Below, one piece after another: positions 1 through 8,205 of a stretch of 64,000 bases of DNA (position 1 is its first letter; every line of letters begins with the position of its first letter). This stretch comes from an uncultured Clostridia bacterium. Its GTDB lineage: Bacteria; Bacillota; Peptococcia; Peptococcales; Peptococcaceae. A program made the translations under genes and the position numbers. The notes under the pieces were generated by a model, which saw only the letters and a program-made list of their open reading frames with translations, did not search any database and had not been told where the DNA came from. The stretch covers positions 1-64,000 of the forward strand of contig CALXUG010000007.1 in NCBI GenBank assembly GCA_944391625.1, written 5' to 3'.

Positions 1-408
1 TGTAGGGACGGCCTGAAAAAAGTTTCCCTCATTTCTTCTCGCAAGGGAAAAAATGAGGGAAAAGGGCCAAACCGAGGTGGCGAAAACGCTGGAAACACCA
101 GTGTTTTCAAGGGGTATAGAAATTTTAACTGAGAAATAGGAATTTGTTGAAGGTGAAGCGGTGTTTGTTGATAATCTATCAATATTACACGAACTTTTTG
201 TTTCAAAGATAAGTAAAAAATGTTTGAGATGTTAAATAATACATAACGGATAGAGTTTTGCGTTTAATAAGTAAGACTTTTGTAACACATAAATGAAGAT
301 TATAATATAGCCAAGGAATAAGAGATATCTCAAGACATAAATCCCTACTTGCAAGAGAGGAAAACCATAAAAAATGAAAACTAGTATGATGAAGGAGATG
401 CTTTAAAA
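1..408. other. Gene-free left edge with two hairpins and a promoter
   Basis: No convincing coding sequence. Two inverted repeats lie near the edge: a perfect 12-bp stem (23-34 with 51-62) and an 11-bp stem with one G-U pair (82-92 with 98-108). Neither is followed by a T-run, so they are not typical terminators. From about 231 the sequence is the duplicated regulatory region described separately. A clean AAGGAG ribosome binding site sits just before the amidohydrolase-like gene at 409. Confidence 0.6.
231..355 (+). promoter_or_regulatory. Duplicated regulatory region, copy A
   Basis: Nearly the same succession of motifs occurs at 5987-6111. In order: GTTAAATAATACATAAC (231-247), whose ends form a GTTA-N9-TAAC dyad containing a T-N11-A core like LysR-type operators; a weak -35 around 279-284 and a -10 TATAAT at 301-306; the 10-bp palindrome GAGATATCTC (322-331); and the 8-bp palindrome CTTGCAAG (348-355). 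The last two are 16 bp apart in both copies. The promoter assignment is inferred from motif similarity. The regulator is probably one of the nearby LysR proteins (inference). Confidence 0.65.
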
Positions 409-1227
409 ATGGCAAAACGCAGAGTAATTGACTGGAGATTAAGACCACCTTTTGGTTCTTTTAAAGAAAATAAAATTTATGATTTTGATCCACGTGTGCC
501 AGCGCCAGAAGCAGCAAAGCAGTTTTCTATGGATTTAATGATTAAAGAGATGGATGAAGCTGGTGTAGAAATCGGTATGGTTCCATTTAGAAAAGGACAG
601 GATACTACGGACATTGCTAAATTGGCTGAGTTGTATCCAAATCGGTTCTATTGTATGGCGCATATCGACCCATATGCGGAAGATCCAGTAAAAGATATTG
701 ATGATATGATTGTAAATGGTCCTGCTAAAATTGGTATTGTTGAACCAGGCCAATTCTTTATAAAAAAACCAGTGCCAGCAAATGACAAAATCATGTATCC
801 AATTTATGAAAAATTCCAGAAAGAAAATATCGTATTAACCATTACATTTGGCGGGTTATTTAGCAATGACTTGGAATTGTATAATCCAATTTATATTGAA
901 CGTGTTGCAAAAGATTTTCCTGATTTGAAAATGGTATTGACCCATGGTGGTTGGCCTTATGTGGTTCCAATCATGCAGGTTTGTTATCAGCACAGCAATG
1001 TATTCTTATCCCCAGATTTTTACTTAACACCAATCAATCCAGGGCATCAGGATTACGCGCTAGCAGCAAGTTACTTATTACAGGATCAGATGATTTTTGG
1101 CTCGTCTTATCCAGCACAATATCTACAGGCTGCTATTGATGGACATATTGCCAGTGGTATTGCTAATGAAGTAGCACAAGAAAAAATCTTCTGGTCTAAT
1201 GCCGCTAAACTATTAGGCGTTGAATAA
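409..1227 (+). CDS. Amidohydrolase-2 family protein lacking canonical metal ligands
   Basis: A 272-residue protein with the TIM-barrel layout of the amidohydrolase-2 (ACMSD-like) family. The N-terminal strand reads IDWRLRPP (residues 7-14), where active members have a D-x-H-x-H pair that binds metal; both histidines are arginine here. THGGWP (His179) is retained. The late metal-binding motif FGSDYP is FGSSYP, with Ser233 in place of Asp. The protein should therefore bind no zinc in the usual way, and its reaction is unknown; it may be a metal-independent lyase or hydrolase or a binding protein. It is the first gene of the 0.4-5.9 kb block and is followed by a terminator. The ATG has a good AAGGAG site. 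Family call is firm, function is not. Confidence 0.8.
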   Translation: MAKRRVIDWRLRPPFGSFKENKIYDFDPRVPAPEAAKQFSMDLMIKEMDEAGVEIGMVPFRKGQDTTDIAKLAELYPNRFYCMAHIDPYAEDPVKDIDDMIVNGPAKIGIVEPGQFFIKKPVPANDKIMYPIYEKFQKENIVLTITFGGLFSNDLELYNPIYIERVAKDFPDLKMVLTHGGWPYVVPIMQVCYQHSNVFLSPDFYLTPINPGHQDYALAASYLLQDQMIFGSSYPAQYLQAAIDGHIASGIANEVAQEKIFWSNAAKLLGVE

Positions 1228-1265
1228 TAGAGTAATACAAAGTATAAATAGTAGATTATTAGTTG

Positions 1266-1311
1266 TCCCAGAGAACGATTCAAATTGAATATAGTTTTCT
1301 GGGATATTTTT
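1266..1311 (+). terminator. Intrinsic terminator after amidohydrolase gene
   Basis: An 11-bp stem (1266-1276 with 1294-1304, one mismatch) is followed by ATATTTTTT. It separates the amidohydrolase-like gene from the permease. Confidence 0.75.
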
Positions 1312-1449
1312 TATGAAAAAAGAGTTTTGGATCATGCACCATGTAGATCAATCAATAACAGTATAACCAGGGTAATAAATGAAGAAAAGATGATTAAAAA
1401 TTTTAATTTGATTTTTCAAATGTAGGTTAAGAGTGAAGGGGGAAAAAGT

Positions 1450-2901
1450 ATGGGAACGAATGTAAGTAAAAAAGGTGGAATTACTAAACGTACAATCCAT
1501 GTTATTGTTATGTTTATACTGATGTTTGGTATAGGAATGTTGCCAGCGCCGGGAGCAATTACTGCTGATGGCATGAAAATTTTGGGTGCTTTTGCCGGAA
1601 TGATTTATGGTTGGATTTTTGTTGAGGTCGGCGCACCTAGTTTAATGGGCTTAACAACACTTGTTTTAACAGGTACTATTACCATGAATGAATTGGTGGC
1701 AGGTGTTTATGGTAGCCAAATAGGGATTATGTTCTTAATGATTTTCTTGTTTACAGCCTTTATTGAAGAAAAGAATTTAGGGGAAGTAGCTGCTTATTGG
1801 ATTTTATCCCGTAAAGTTTTAAAAGGTAAACCATGGTTAATGTTTTTATTTTTCATGATTGCCTGTTATATTGTAGGGATTTTAACCGTTGGTTTAGTTG
1901 CTGTTGTTATCATGTTCTCCATCTTAAGATCCATTGCCGAGATTGCTGATTTTAAACCTTACAGCAAAGAAATTTTGGCTTTCGTTTTAGGTATTGGTTT
2001 TACAGCTGTACTTGGTGAAATGAGCTTACCAACCAAAGGCACAGGTCTTGTTTATGTCGGTATCTATACCGCTCAAACAGGAATGCCTTTTGATATGATT
2101 GGTTATATCTTAGTCAGCGTACCAATGAGCTTATTTATTATGATTTGCTTTATGTTCTTATGCAAGTTTATTTTCAGAGTAGATTTCAGTGGATTAGCTA
2201 ATGCCCAAGAACAGTTAGCTACAAAAGCAGTTGCTGCTACAAAAGAACAAAAAATAGCTTTGATCTGTATTGCTGCTTACATGGGTGTTTTGCTTGTTCC
2301 ATCATTACCACAAACTAATGTCATTGTAACAACAATTTCTCAGTTCGGTGTTGGCGGTATTGCTCTTGTTTTGTTTGGCATCTTAATGCTGATTCATGTG
2401 GACCATGAACCAATTATCAATGTTGGTAAGATTGCTAAACATTTCGCATGGCCATTTTACTTCTTAACGACTTCTGTTGTCTTTATGGCTAACTTTTTAA
2501 CCAGAGAAGAAACTGGGGTAAAACAGTTCTTAACTGATACGATGTATCCAATTGTTTCTAATTTAGGGGAATTAGGATTGGTTATAGTATTGTTCTTCAT
2601 GATTGCTATTTTAACTAACTTCATCAACAACGTTGTTGCTGGTTCCTTAGGGGTTGCAATGGGTATTGCTCTTGCTGGGATGTTGCCTGGTTTAAATTTG
2701 CAAATGTTGACAATTATGATTGCTATGGCTGGTATGATGGCTGTTGCTACACCTGCAGCCAGTCCTAATGCAGCATACAGTTATGCTCAAAAAGATTTAG
2801 TTACAGCACGGGATATGCTTGTTTATGGTTGGATTTCTGTTTTCTTCCTCTCGCTTTGCACAAGCGTAGTTGGTTACTTTTATGCTAGCTTTATTCTCTA
2901 A
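1450..2901 (+). CDS. SLC13/DASS-type anion permease
   Basis: A 483-residue, very hydrophobic protein with about 12 predicted membrane spans. Its organisation resembles SLC13/DASS and related ion-transporter permeases, which import di- or tricarboxylates or other organic anions, usually with sodium. Two repeated halves are apparent. Hairpin-like motifs rich in Gly/Asn/Pro occur in the second half (NFINNVVAGSLG and TPAASPNAA). A GGGGGAAAAAGT site precedes the ATG. It lies between the amidohydrolase-like gene and the SDR, so it probably imports the substrate of the pathway (inference). It is more distant from the two other permeases in the window (8206 and 35880) than they are from each other. 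Substrate cannot be read from the sequence. Confidence 0.8.
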   Translation: MGTNVSKKGGITKRTIHVIVMFILMFGIGMLPAPGAITADGMKILGAFAGMIYGWIFVEVGAPSLMGLTTLVLTGTITMNELVAGVYGSQIGIMFLMIFLFTAFIEEKNLGEVAAYWILSRKVLKGKPWLMFLFFMIACYIVGILTVGLVAVVIMFSILRSIAEIADFKPYSKEILAFVLGIGFTAVLGEMSLPTKGTGLVYVGIYTAQTGMPFDMIGYILVSVPMSLFIMICFMFLCKFIFRVDFSGLANAQEQLATKAVAATKEQKIALICIAAYMGVLLVPSLPQTNVIVTTISQFGVGGIALVLFGILMLIHVDHEPIINVGKIAKHFAWPFYFLTTSVVFMANFLTREETGVKQFLTDTMYPIVSNLGELGLVIVLFFMIAILTNFINNVVAGSLGVAMGIALAGMLPGLNLQMLTIMIAMAGMMAVATPAASPNAAYSYAQKDLVTARDMLVYGWISVFFLSLCTSVVGYFYASFIL

Positions 2902-3086
2902 GATATCGCTCAAAAGTAGAGTGTGTTAAAGAAATAGAAAGAACTATTATTGAAAACTTTTCGTAGTTATTTTGTCAGATACATTGGTGGTTTCGTAAAA
3001 ATTTGATTAGGTATTAATTTGATATTTACTGCGGAACCACGTTATTTTAAATTTCAATTTTGGGTCTAAAAAGGGAGGAATAAAAA

Positions 3087-3911
3087 ATGAAACTTAAAGA
3101 TAAAGTAGCAATTATTACAGGTGGGAATGGTGTATTAGGACACGCTTTTGTAAAAGCGTATCTAAAAGAAGGGGCAAAGGTTGTTGTTGCCGGCAGAAGT
3201 CCAATGAAATCGGAAGTTGCTAAAGAATTAGATGAAATTGGTGGCGAATACTTAGAAGTACAATGCGATGTCAGCAACAGCGCACAAGTTAAAGAAATGT
3301 TTGAAAAAACCGTAGAAAGATTCGGTACAGTAGATATTTTGATTAATAATGCAGGTAAAGTACCTACAGATGAAGCGTGCACAAAACGGAAAGGTGATTT
3401 TCAAGAATTAAAAACAATGCCAGTGCCGCGTCATTCTTTAAATGTTACTGCAAATATCACGGATGAAGATTGGAAGAGTTATTTTGAAGTTAATGTTCAT
3501 GGCGCATTCTATTGTACTCGTGAAGCATTAAAAATTATGGAACCTAAAAAATCTGGTAGAATCATTAACATTTCTTCTGTTGCCGGTATTTCTGGTGAAG
3601 CGCCATTTGCCCCACACTACAGTGCATCAAAAGCGGCATTAGTTGGCTTTACCAAATCTGTAGCAGCAGAAGTAGCCGGCGCAGGCATCTCTGTTAATGC
3701 TATGGTTCCAGGTGCTGTTGCAACACCTGTTTATGAAAAGTTATTCGGTGCGATGACAGAAGAACAAAAAGCAGGATTTTTCCAATTGATTCCTTTGGGA
3801 AGAATTGGCACTCCGGACGAATATGCTTCCCTAGCAGTATGGCTTGGCTCAGACGATGGTGGTTATATGGTTGGTCAAGTGCTTAGCCAAAATGGTGGTT
3901 GGGTAATTTAA
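3087..3911 (+). CDS. Short-chain dehydrogenase/reductase
   Basis: A 274-residue classical SDR that oxidises or reduces an alcohol/ketone with NAD(P). It has the cofactor motif TGGNGVLG (residues 11-18), NNAG (87-90), the catalytic Ser near 163, and YSASK with Tyr178 and Lys182. About 30 extra residues follow NNAG (roughly 92-122), an insertion also seen in the fructuronate/mannonate-reductase-like branch of SDRs. It sits 20-30 bp upstream of the Fe-S flavoenzyme gene and is probably co-transcribed with it. The start has a GGGAGG site 7 bp upstream. Cytosolic; substrate unknown. Confidence 0.88.
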   Translation: MKLKDKVAIITGGNGVLGHAFVKAYLKEGAKVVVAGRSPMKSEVAKELDEIGGEYLEVQCDVSNSAQVKEMFEKTVERFGTVDILINNAGKVPTDEACTKRKGDFQELKTMPVPRHSLNVTANITDEDWKSYFEVNVHGAFYCTREALKIMEPKKSGRIINISSVAGISGEAPFAPHYSASKAALVGFTKSVAAEVAGAGISVNAMVPGAVATPVYEKLFGAMTEEQKAGFFQLIPLGRIGTPDEYASLAVWLGSDDGGYMVGQVLSQNGGWVI

Positions 3912-3940
3912 GAACATCAGTATGAAAGAGAGTGATACCA

Positions 3941-5851
3941 TTGAAACTATTTGAAAAAGGTAAAATTGGTAATATGACACTTAAAAACCGAGTTGCAATG
4001 GCGCCTATGGGTGCCCCTGCTGATGTTGATGGAGGTTTTACAGAAGGTAGTATTAATTTTTATGAAGCACGGGCAAAAGGTGGCGTTGGCCTGATTATCA
4101 CAGGCGGAACAATTGTTACCGATAAATTTGAGGCACGTGCAGGAAACATGCATAATCAATTCGGACACAATAACCGTTTAGGTAAATTAGCAGATAAGGT
4201 GCATGCTTACAACGCAAAACTTTGTATGCAACTTTCTCCCGGTTTAGGTCGGTTGAATACGATTGATGCTGTACCATATTCAGTTAGTGCAGTATCAAGT
4301 GCATTTTTCCCTGATGTGCTTTGCCAACCTTTATCAGTAGACCAAATTCATTATTTAGTTCACTGTATGGGCAAATCTGCTCGTTTGGCTAAAAACGCAG
4401 GTGTGGATATGGTTGAAATCCATGCTTACGGTGGATATTTGCTTGACCAATTTATGTCTTCCTACTGGAATAAACGTGACGATGAATACGGTGGAAGTTT
4501 GGAAAACAGAATGCGCTTCTTAATGGAAATCATTGCTGAGATCAGAAAAACATGCGGAAAAGATTTCCCAATCGCTGTAAAATATACTGTTGACGGTTTG
4601 ACTCCTGGTGAACGTACTTTGGAGGAAGGCTTAGAAGTTACCAGAATTTTAGATAATGCGCCAATTGATTTGTTGCATGTTTCCCGTGGTAGTTATGCTT
4701 GCCGTTACAGAATGGTTGGTAGTGTTTATCAACCAGCTGGGTTTGATATAGAAGTTTTAGCAGAGGTAAGAAAAAATGTTAAAAATTTGCCCATTATGAT
4801 TCATGGCAAGCTTAACCACCCTGAATTAGCAGAAAAAATTGTAGCAGATGGTTTAGCAGATTATGTAGCAATCGGCCGTGGGTTAATTGTGGAACCTGAT
4901 TGGGCAAACAAAACAAAATATCATAAATGGGATGAGATTACACCTTGCATTGGGTGTGGGGAATGTCATTATAATACCCATAGTGGTAGAAACTTAACCT
5001 GTGCAGTAAATCCCTGTGCAGGCTATGAAAAAGATTATGCGTTAATGCCAGCTGATCGTGACTTAAAAATTTTAGTTATTGGGGCAGGACCTGGTGGCAT
5101 GAAAGCAGCTATTACAGCAGCGCAAAGAGGATTTCAAGTTGCACTTTGGGAAAAAAATACTTACTTAGGTGGGTTACTTTGTGCTGCAGGTGCCCCGGCA
5201 GTGAAAAAAGATGTTGCTAATTTAGTTAAGTATCTGGAAAGACAAGTGAAAAAAGCGGATATTGATTTACAGTTAGGCAAAGAAGCTACCGTTGAGAAAA
5301 TAGAAAAATATAACCCTGATTTTGTAGTTGTAGCTACAGGTGCGACTCCAGTTGTAGTTCGTGTACCTGGTTATGATAAACCTCATGTTGTTTCAGCTGA
5401 ACGACTTTTGATTGGTGAAGAACATGTAGGGAAACGGGTAATTGTTATAGGTGGTGGCTTGGTTGGCTGTGAAACAGCAGTTGAGTTGGCTATGCAGGGA
5501 AAAGAAGTTACTGTGGTAGAAATGTTGGATGATATTTTAAAAGTTGCAAAGCATTTTGTGGCGAATGATCAGAATCTGCGCGCGCTTGTTGCCAAAGAAA
5601 AGATAAAACTTATGGTGGGAACTAAATTGGTGGGTATTTTAGATGATGGTGTTATTGTAGAAAAAAATGGAGAACAAGAAATCATTCATGGTGATAATGT
5701 AGTGTTTGCAGTTGGTTATCGTTCCGATCACACCTTAGTGGATAAAATTGAAGAGGCTGGGTTTGAGGTTATTAATATAGGAGATAACACAAAGCCAGGT
5801 AAAATTTTTGATGCTATCCACCAAGGTTTTCATGCAATCAGAACTTTATAA
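3941..5851 (+). CDS. Fe-S NADH:flavin oxidoreductase (enoate/dienoyl-CoA reductase type)
   Basis: A 636-residue protein with the three-part layout of 2,4-dienoyl-CoA reductase, enoate reductase and BaiCD/BaiH: an old-yellow-enzyme TIM barrel with FMN (about 1-330), a 4Fe-4S motif with Cys336, Cys339, Cys342 and Cys354, then a dinucleotide-binding half with GAGPGGM (FAD) and GGGLVGCE (NADH). Such enzymes reduce activated C=C bonds using NADH. The TTG at 3941 is preferred because GAGAG lies 8-10 bp upstream and the protein then begins MKLFEKG; a GTG at 3932 would add three residues. It follows the SDR closely and precedes a strong terminator. Family is secure; substrate is not known. Confidence 0.9.
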   Translation: MKLFEKGKIGNMTLKNRVAMAPMGAPADVDGGFTEGSINFYEARAKGGVGLIITGGTIVTDKFEARAGNMHNQFGHNNRLGKLADKVHAYNAKLCMQLSPGLGRLNTIDAVPYSVSAVSSAFFPDVLCQPLSVDQIHYLVHCMGKSARLAKNAGVDMVEIHAYGGYLLDQFMSSYWNKRDDEYGGSLENRMRFLMEIIAEIRKTCGKDFPIAVKYTVDGLTPGERTLEEGLEVTRILDNAPIDLLHVSRGSYACRYRMVGSVYQPAGFDIEVLAEVRKNVKNLPIMIHGKLNHPELAEKIVADGLADYVAIGRGLIVEPDWANKTKYHKWDEITPCIGCGECHYNTHSGRNLTCAVNPCAGYEKDYALMPADRDLKILVIGAGPGGMKAAITAAQRGFQVALWEKNTYLGGLLCAAGAPAVKKDVANLVKYLERQVKKADIDLQLGKEATVEKIEKYNPDFVVVATGATPVVVRVPGYDKPHVVSAERLLIGEEHVGKRVIVIGGGLVGCETAVELAMQGKEVTVVEMLDDILKVAKHFVANDQNLRALVAKEKIKLMVGTKLVGILDDGVIVEKNGEQEIIHGDNVVFAVGYRSDHTLVDKIEEAGFEVINIGDNTKPGKIFDAIHQGFHAIRTL

Positions 5852-5893
5852 GAAGAATATTTAATAAATAAAGAAATTAAATGCTTTAACAAG

Positions 5894-5957
5894 GAAACTC
5901 CTTTAATATAGATAGTTGTTCATGAAAACTATTTAATAAAGGAGTTTCTATTTTTTT
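5894..5957 (+). terminator. Intrinsic terminator of first catabolic block
   Basis: A long stem formed by 5894-5905 with 5937-5948, plus inner pairing, is followed by TATTTTTTTATT. It ends the unit containing the SDR and the first Fe-S flavoenzyme. Confidence 0.85.
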
Positions 5958-5986
5958 ATTTGTAAATGCAAGAAAACAAGGAATGT

Positions 5987-6111
5987 GTTAAATAATACAT
6001 AACAGATGAGATATGATGTTAAATAAGCAAGACTTTTACAACATATAAATTTGAATTATAATTTGGGTGTAGAGAAAGAGATATCTCAAAATATAAATTC
6101 CTACTTGCAAG
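5987..6111 (+). promoter_or_regulatory. Duplicated regulatory region, copy B
   Basis: Matches 231-355: GTTAAATAATACATAAC (5987-6003), a -35-like TTTACA (6035-6040) 16 bp before the -10 TATAAT (6057-6062), GAGATATCTC (6078-6087) and CTTGCAAG (6104-6111). The spacing of the two palindromes (16 bp) equals that of copy A. It drives the second Fe-S flavoenzyme gene at 6211. The remaining sequence to 6210 holds only a GGAGGAATTAT ribosome binding site. Confidence 0.68.
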
Positions 6112-6210
6112 AAAGAAAAACATATACTCAGGTTTTTTGTATGAAGTAATGAGTAAAAAATTATCGTAATTACAAATCATAATAAAACAATAATTTGGAG
6201 GAATTATCTT

Positions 6211-8130
6211 ATGTTAGAACATGTATTTAGTCCATTGACTATGAGAGGAAAAACACTGAAAAACCGTTTGACTGTACCAGCGATGGTAATGAATTTTTGT
6301 ACCACAGATGGTCAGGCTACAGAACGTTATATCGCTTATCATGAAGCCAAAGCGAAGGGCGGTTTCGGCATGATTGTTACCGAAGATTATGCAGTGGAAC
6401 CAGAAGGGAAAGGTTTCACCAATATCCCCGGTTTATGGAGTGATGATCAAATTCCAGGTCACACTGAATTGGCAAACCGTGTTCATAAATATGACACTGT
6501 ATTAATTGCACAGATTTATCATGCGGGTAGACAGACAAACTCTTTTATTACTGGTCACACACCATATGCTCCATCTGCAATTCCTTGTCCAGTTAATCAA
6601 GAAATGCCAGAACCTATGTCTATCGAAAGAGTTGAAGAAGTTATTGAAAAATTTGGTGATACTGCGTTAAGAGCAAAAAAATGTGGCTTTGACGGTGTAG
6701 AAATTCATGGTGCTCACGGATATCTGATTGCACAGTTTATGTCTCAGTACACCAATAAACGTACTGATAAATTTGGCGGCGATTTAGAAAACAGGCTGCG
6801 TTTCCCAGTTGAAATTATTAAAAATATCAGAACCAAAGTTGGCGAAGATTTTATTGTTGGTTTTAAAATTTCTTCCGATGAATATATGGACGGCGGCAGA
6901 ACATTGTTTGATACTTTGACTATCGTGCCATATCTGGAAGAAGCGGGCATTGATTACATCACTGTTTCCGCTGGTGTAAATGGTTCTGCTACAAAAATGA
7001 TGCCAACTTCTTACACAAAACATGCATGGAACGTAGATGCGGCAGAAGAAATTAAGAAAGTTTGCAATATTCCAGTTATCTCTGTAGGTCGTATTAATGA
7101 TGCACGAATTGCAGATACCTTGATTCGTGCAGGTAAAGTAGATATGGTTGCTATGGGGCGCGCATCTCTGGCTGATCCAGCTCTGCCAAATAAATCAAAA
7201 AATGGACAGCTGAAAGATGTAAGACGCTGTATTGGTTGTCTGATTGGTTGTGTAGGCAATGAACTGAAAGGCATTCCGTGTGCTTGTGCGTTGAACCCAA
7301 CGTTGGGACGTGAGTATGAAGGTGACGTAGAAAAGGCTGTCATTTCTAAAAAAGTGGCAGTGGTTGGTGCTGGCCCAGCCGGGTTACAGGCAGCTATTAC
7401 TGCAGCTGAAGCTGGACATAGCGTAAAAGTATATGAAAAATCTGCATATGCAGGTGGACAGTTTAGACTAGCAGCAGTTCCTCCATGCAAAGGTGAAATT
7501 ACTGAATTTATTAACTGGCAGACTACACAGTTGAATGAACTAAATGTAGAAGTGGCATATGAAACAGAAGTAACAGCAGATACTTTTGATACAGAAAAAC
7601 CAGATGTAATTGTGTTTGCAGCAGGTGCTACACCAGTAGTTCCACCAATCCCAGGTGCAGATCTTCCACATGTAGTTACTGCACAGGATCTTCTTGATGG
7701 TGAAGTGAACTACGGTAATTACTGTGTTGTAATTGGCGGTGGACAGGTTGGCGCTGAAACTGCTAACCATTTGGCATTAAACTGGAAGTCTGTAAATGTT
7801 GTAGAAATGCAGCCAGCAATTGCAGCGGAAGAGGTACTTGTAGTCAGGATGGAAATGATGGAAGATTTGGTTAAAAATCATGTAGGCATGCACACTGGTA
7901 CAACTGTTAAAAAGATTACAGAAACTGCAGTTGTATGTGAAAAAGATGGCGTAGAATTTGAACTGCCAGCTGATATGGTTGTGATTGCTGTTGGTTCCAG
8001 AGCAAACAATGTTTTAGCTGATGCGTTTACCGCAAAAGGGTTTGATGTGAAATTGATTGGTGATGCAGAAGGTTGTGGTAACGTTATGAAAGCTGTCACT
8101 CAAGGTTTTGATCTTGCAAAAACGTTGTAA
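6211..8130 (+). CDS. Fe-S NADH:flavin oxidoreductase (second enoate-reductase-type enzyme)
   Basis: A 639-residue paralogue of the product at 3941 with the same architecture: FMN barrel, cysteine cluster Cys340/Cys343/Cys347/Cys359 (C-x2-C-x3-C-x11-C, as in 2,4-dienoyl-CoA reductase), then GAGPAGL and GGGQVGAE dinucleotide folds. The barrel contains HGAHGYL with the catalytic His pair typical of old yellow enzymes. It has its own promoter region, duplicated from that of the first unit, so two non-identical reductases appear to be made under the same signal. A hairpin and the permease gene at 8206 follow. Expected to reduce a C=C bond with NADH; the substrate is unknown. Confidence 0.9.
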   Translation: MLEHVFSPLTMRGKTLKNRLTVPAMVMNFCTTDGQATERYIAYHEAKAKGGFGMIVTEDYAVEPEGKGFTNIPGLWSDDQIPGHTELANRVHKYDTVLIAQIYHAGRQTNSFITGHTPYAPSAIPCPVNQEMPEPMSIERVEEVIEKFGDTALRAKKCGFDGVEIHGAHGYLIAQFMSQYTNKRTDKFGGDLENRLRFPVEIIKNIRTKVGEDFIVGFKISSDEYMDGGRTLFDTLTIVPYLEEAGIDYITVSAGVNGSATKMMPTSYTKHAWNVDAAEEIKKVCNIPVISVGRINDARIADTLIRAGKVDMVAMGRASLADPALPNKSKNGQLKDVRRCIGCLIGCVGNELKGIPCACALNPTLGREYEGDVEKAVISKKVAVVGAGPAGLQAAITAAEAGHSVKVYEKSAYAGGQFRLAAVPPCKGEITEFINWQTTQLNELNVEVAYETEVTADTFDTEKPDVIVFAAGATPVVPPIPGADLPHVVTAQDLLDGEVNYGNYCVVIGGGQVGAETANHLALNWKSVNVVEMQPAIAAEEVLVVRMEMMEDLVKNHVGMHTGTTVKKITETAVVCEKDGVEFELPADMVVIAVGSRANNVLADAFTAKGFDVKLIGDAEGCGNVMKAVTQGFDLAKTL

Positions 8131-8155
8131 TTTGTAGAAATAAGGGGAAAATAGG

Positions 8156-8193
8156 CGAATACCCTTTTATAATAGTGTACAAAAGGGTATTCG
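8156..8193 (+). terminator. Hairpin between flavoenzyme and permease genes
   Basis: A perfect 13-bp inverted repeat (8156-8168 with 8181-8193) with a 12-nt loop. Only a short TTT follows and the permease ribosome binding site begins right after it. It may be a partial terminator or an mRNA-stability element that lowers permease expression relative to the upstream enzyme (inference). Confidence 0.6.
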
Positions 8194-8205
8194 TTTAAGA
8201 GAGAG

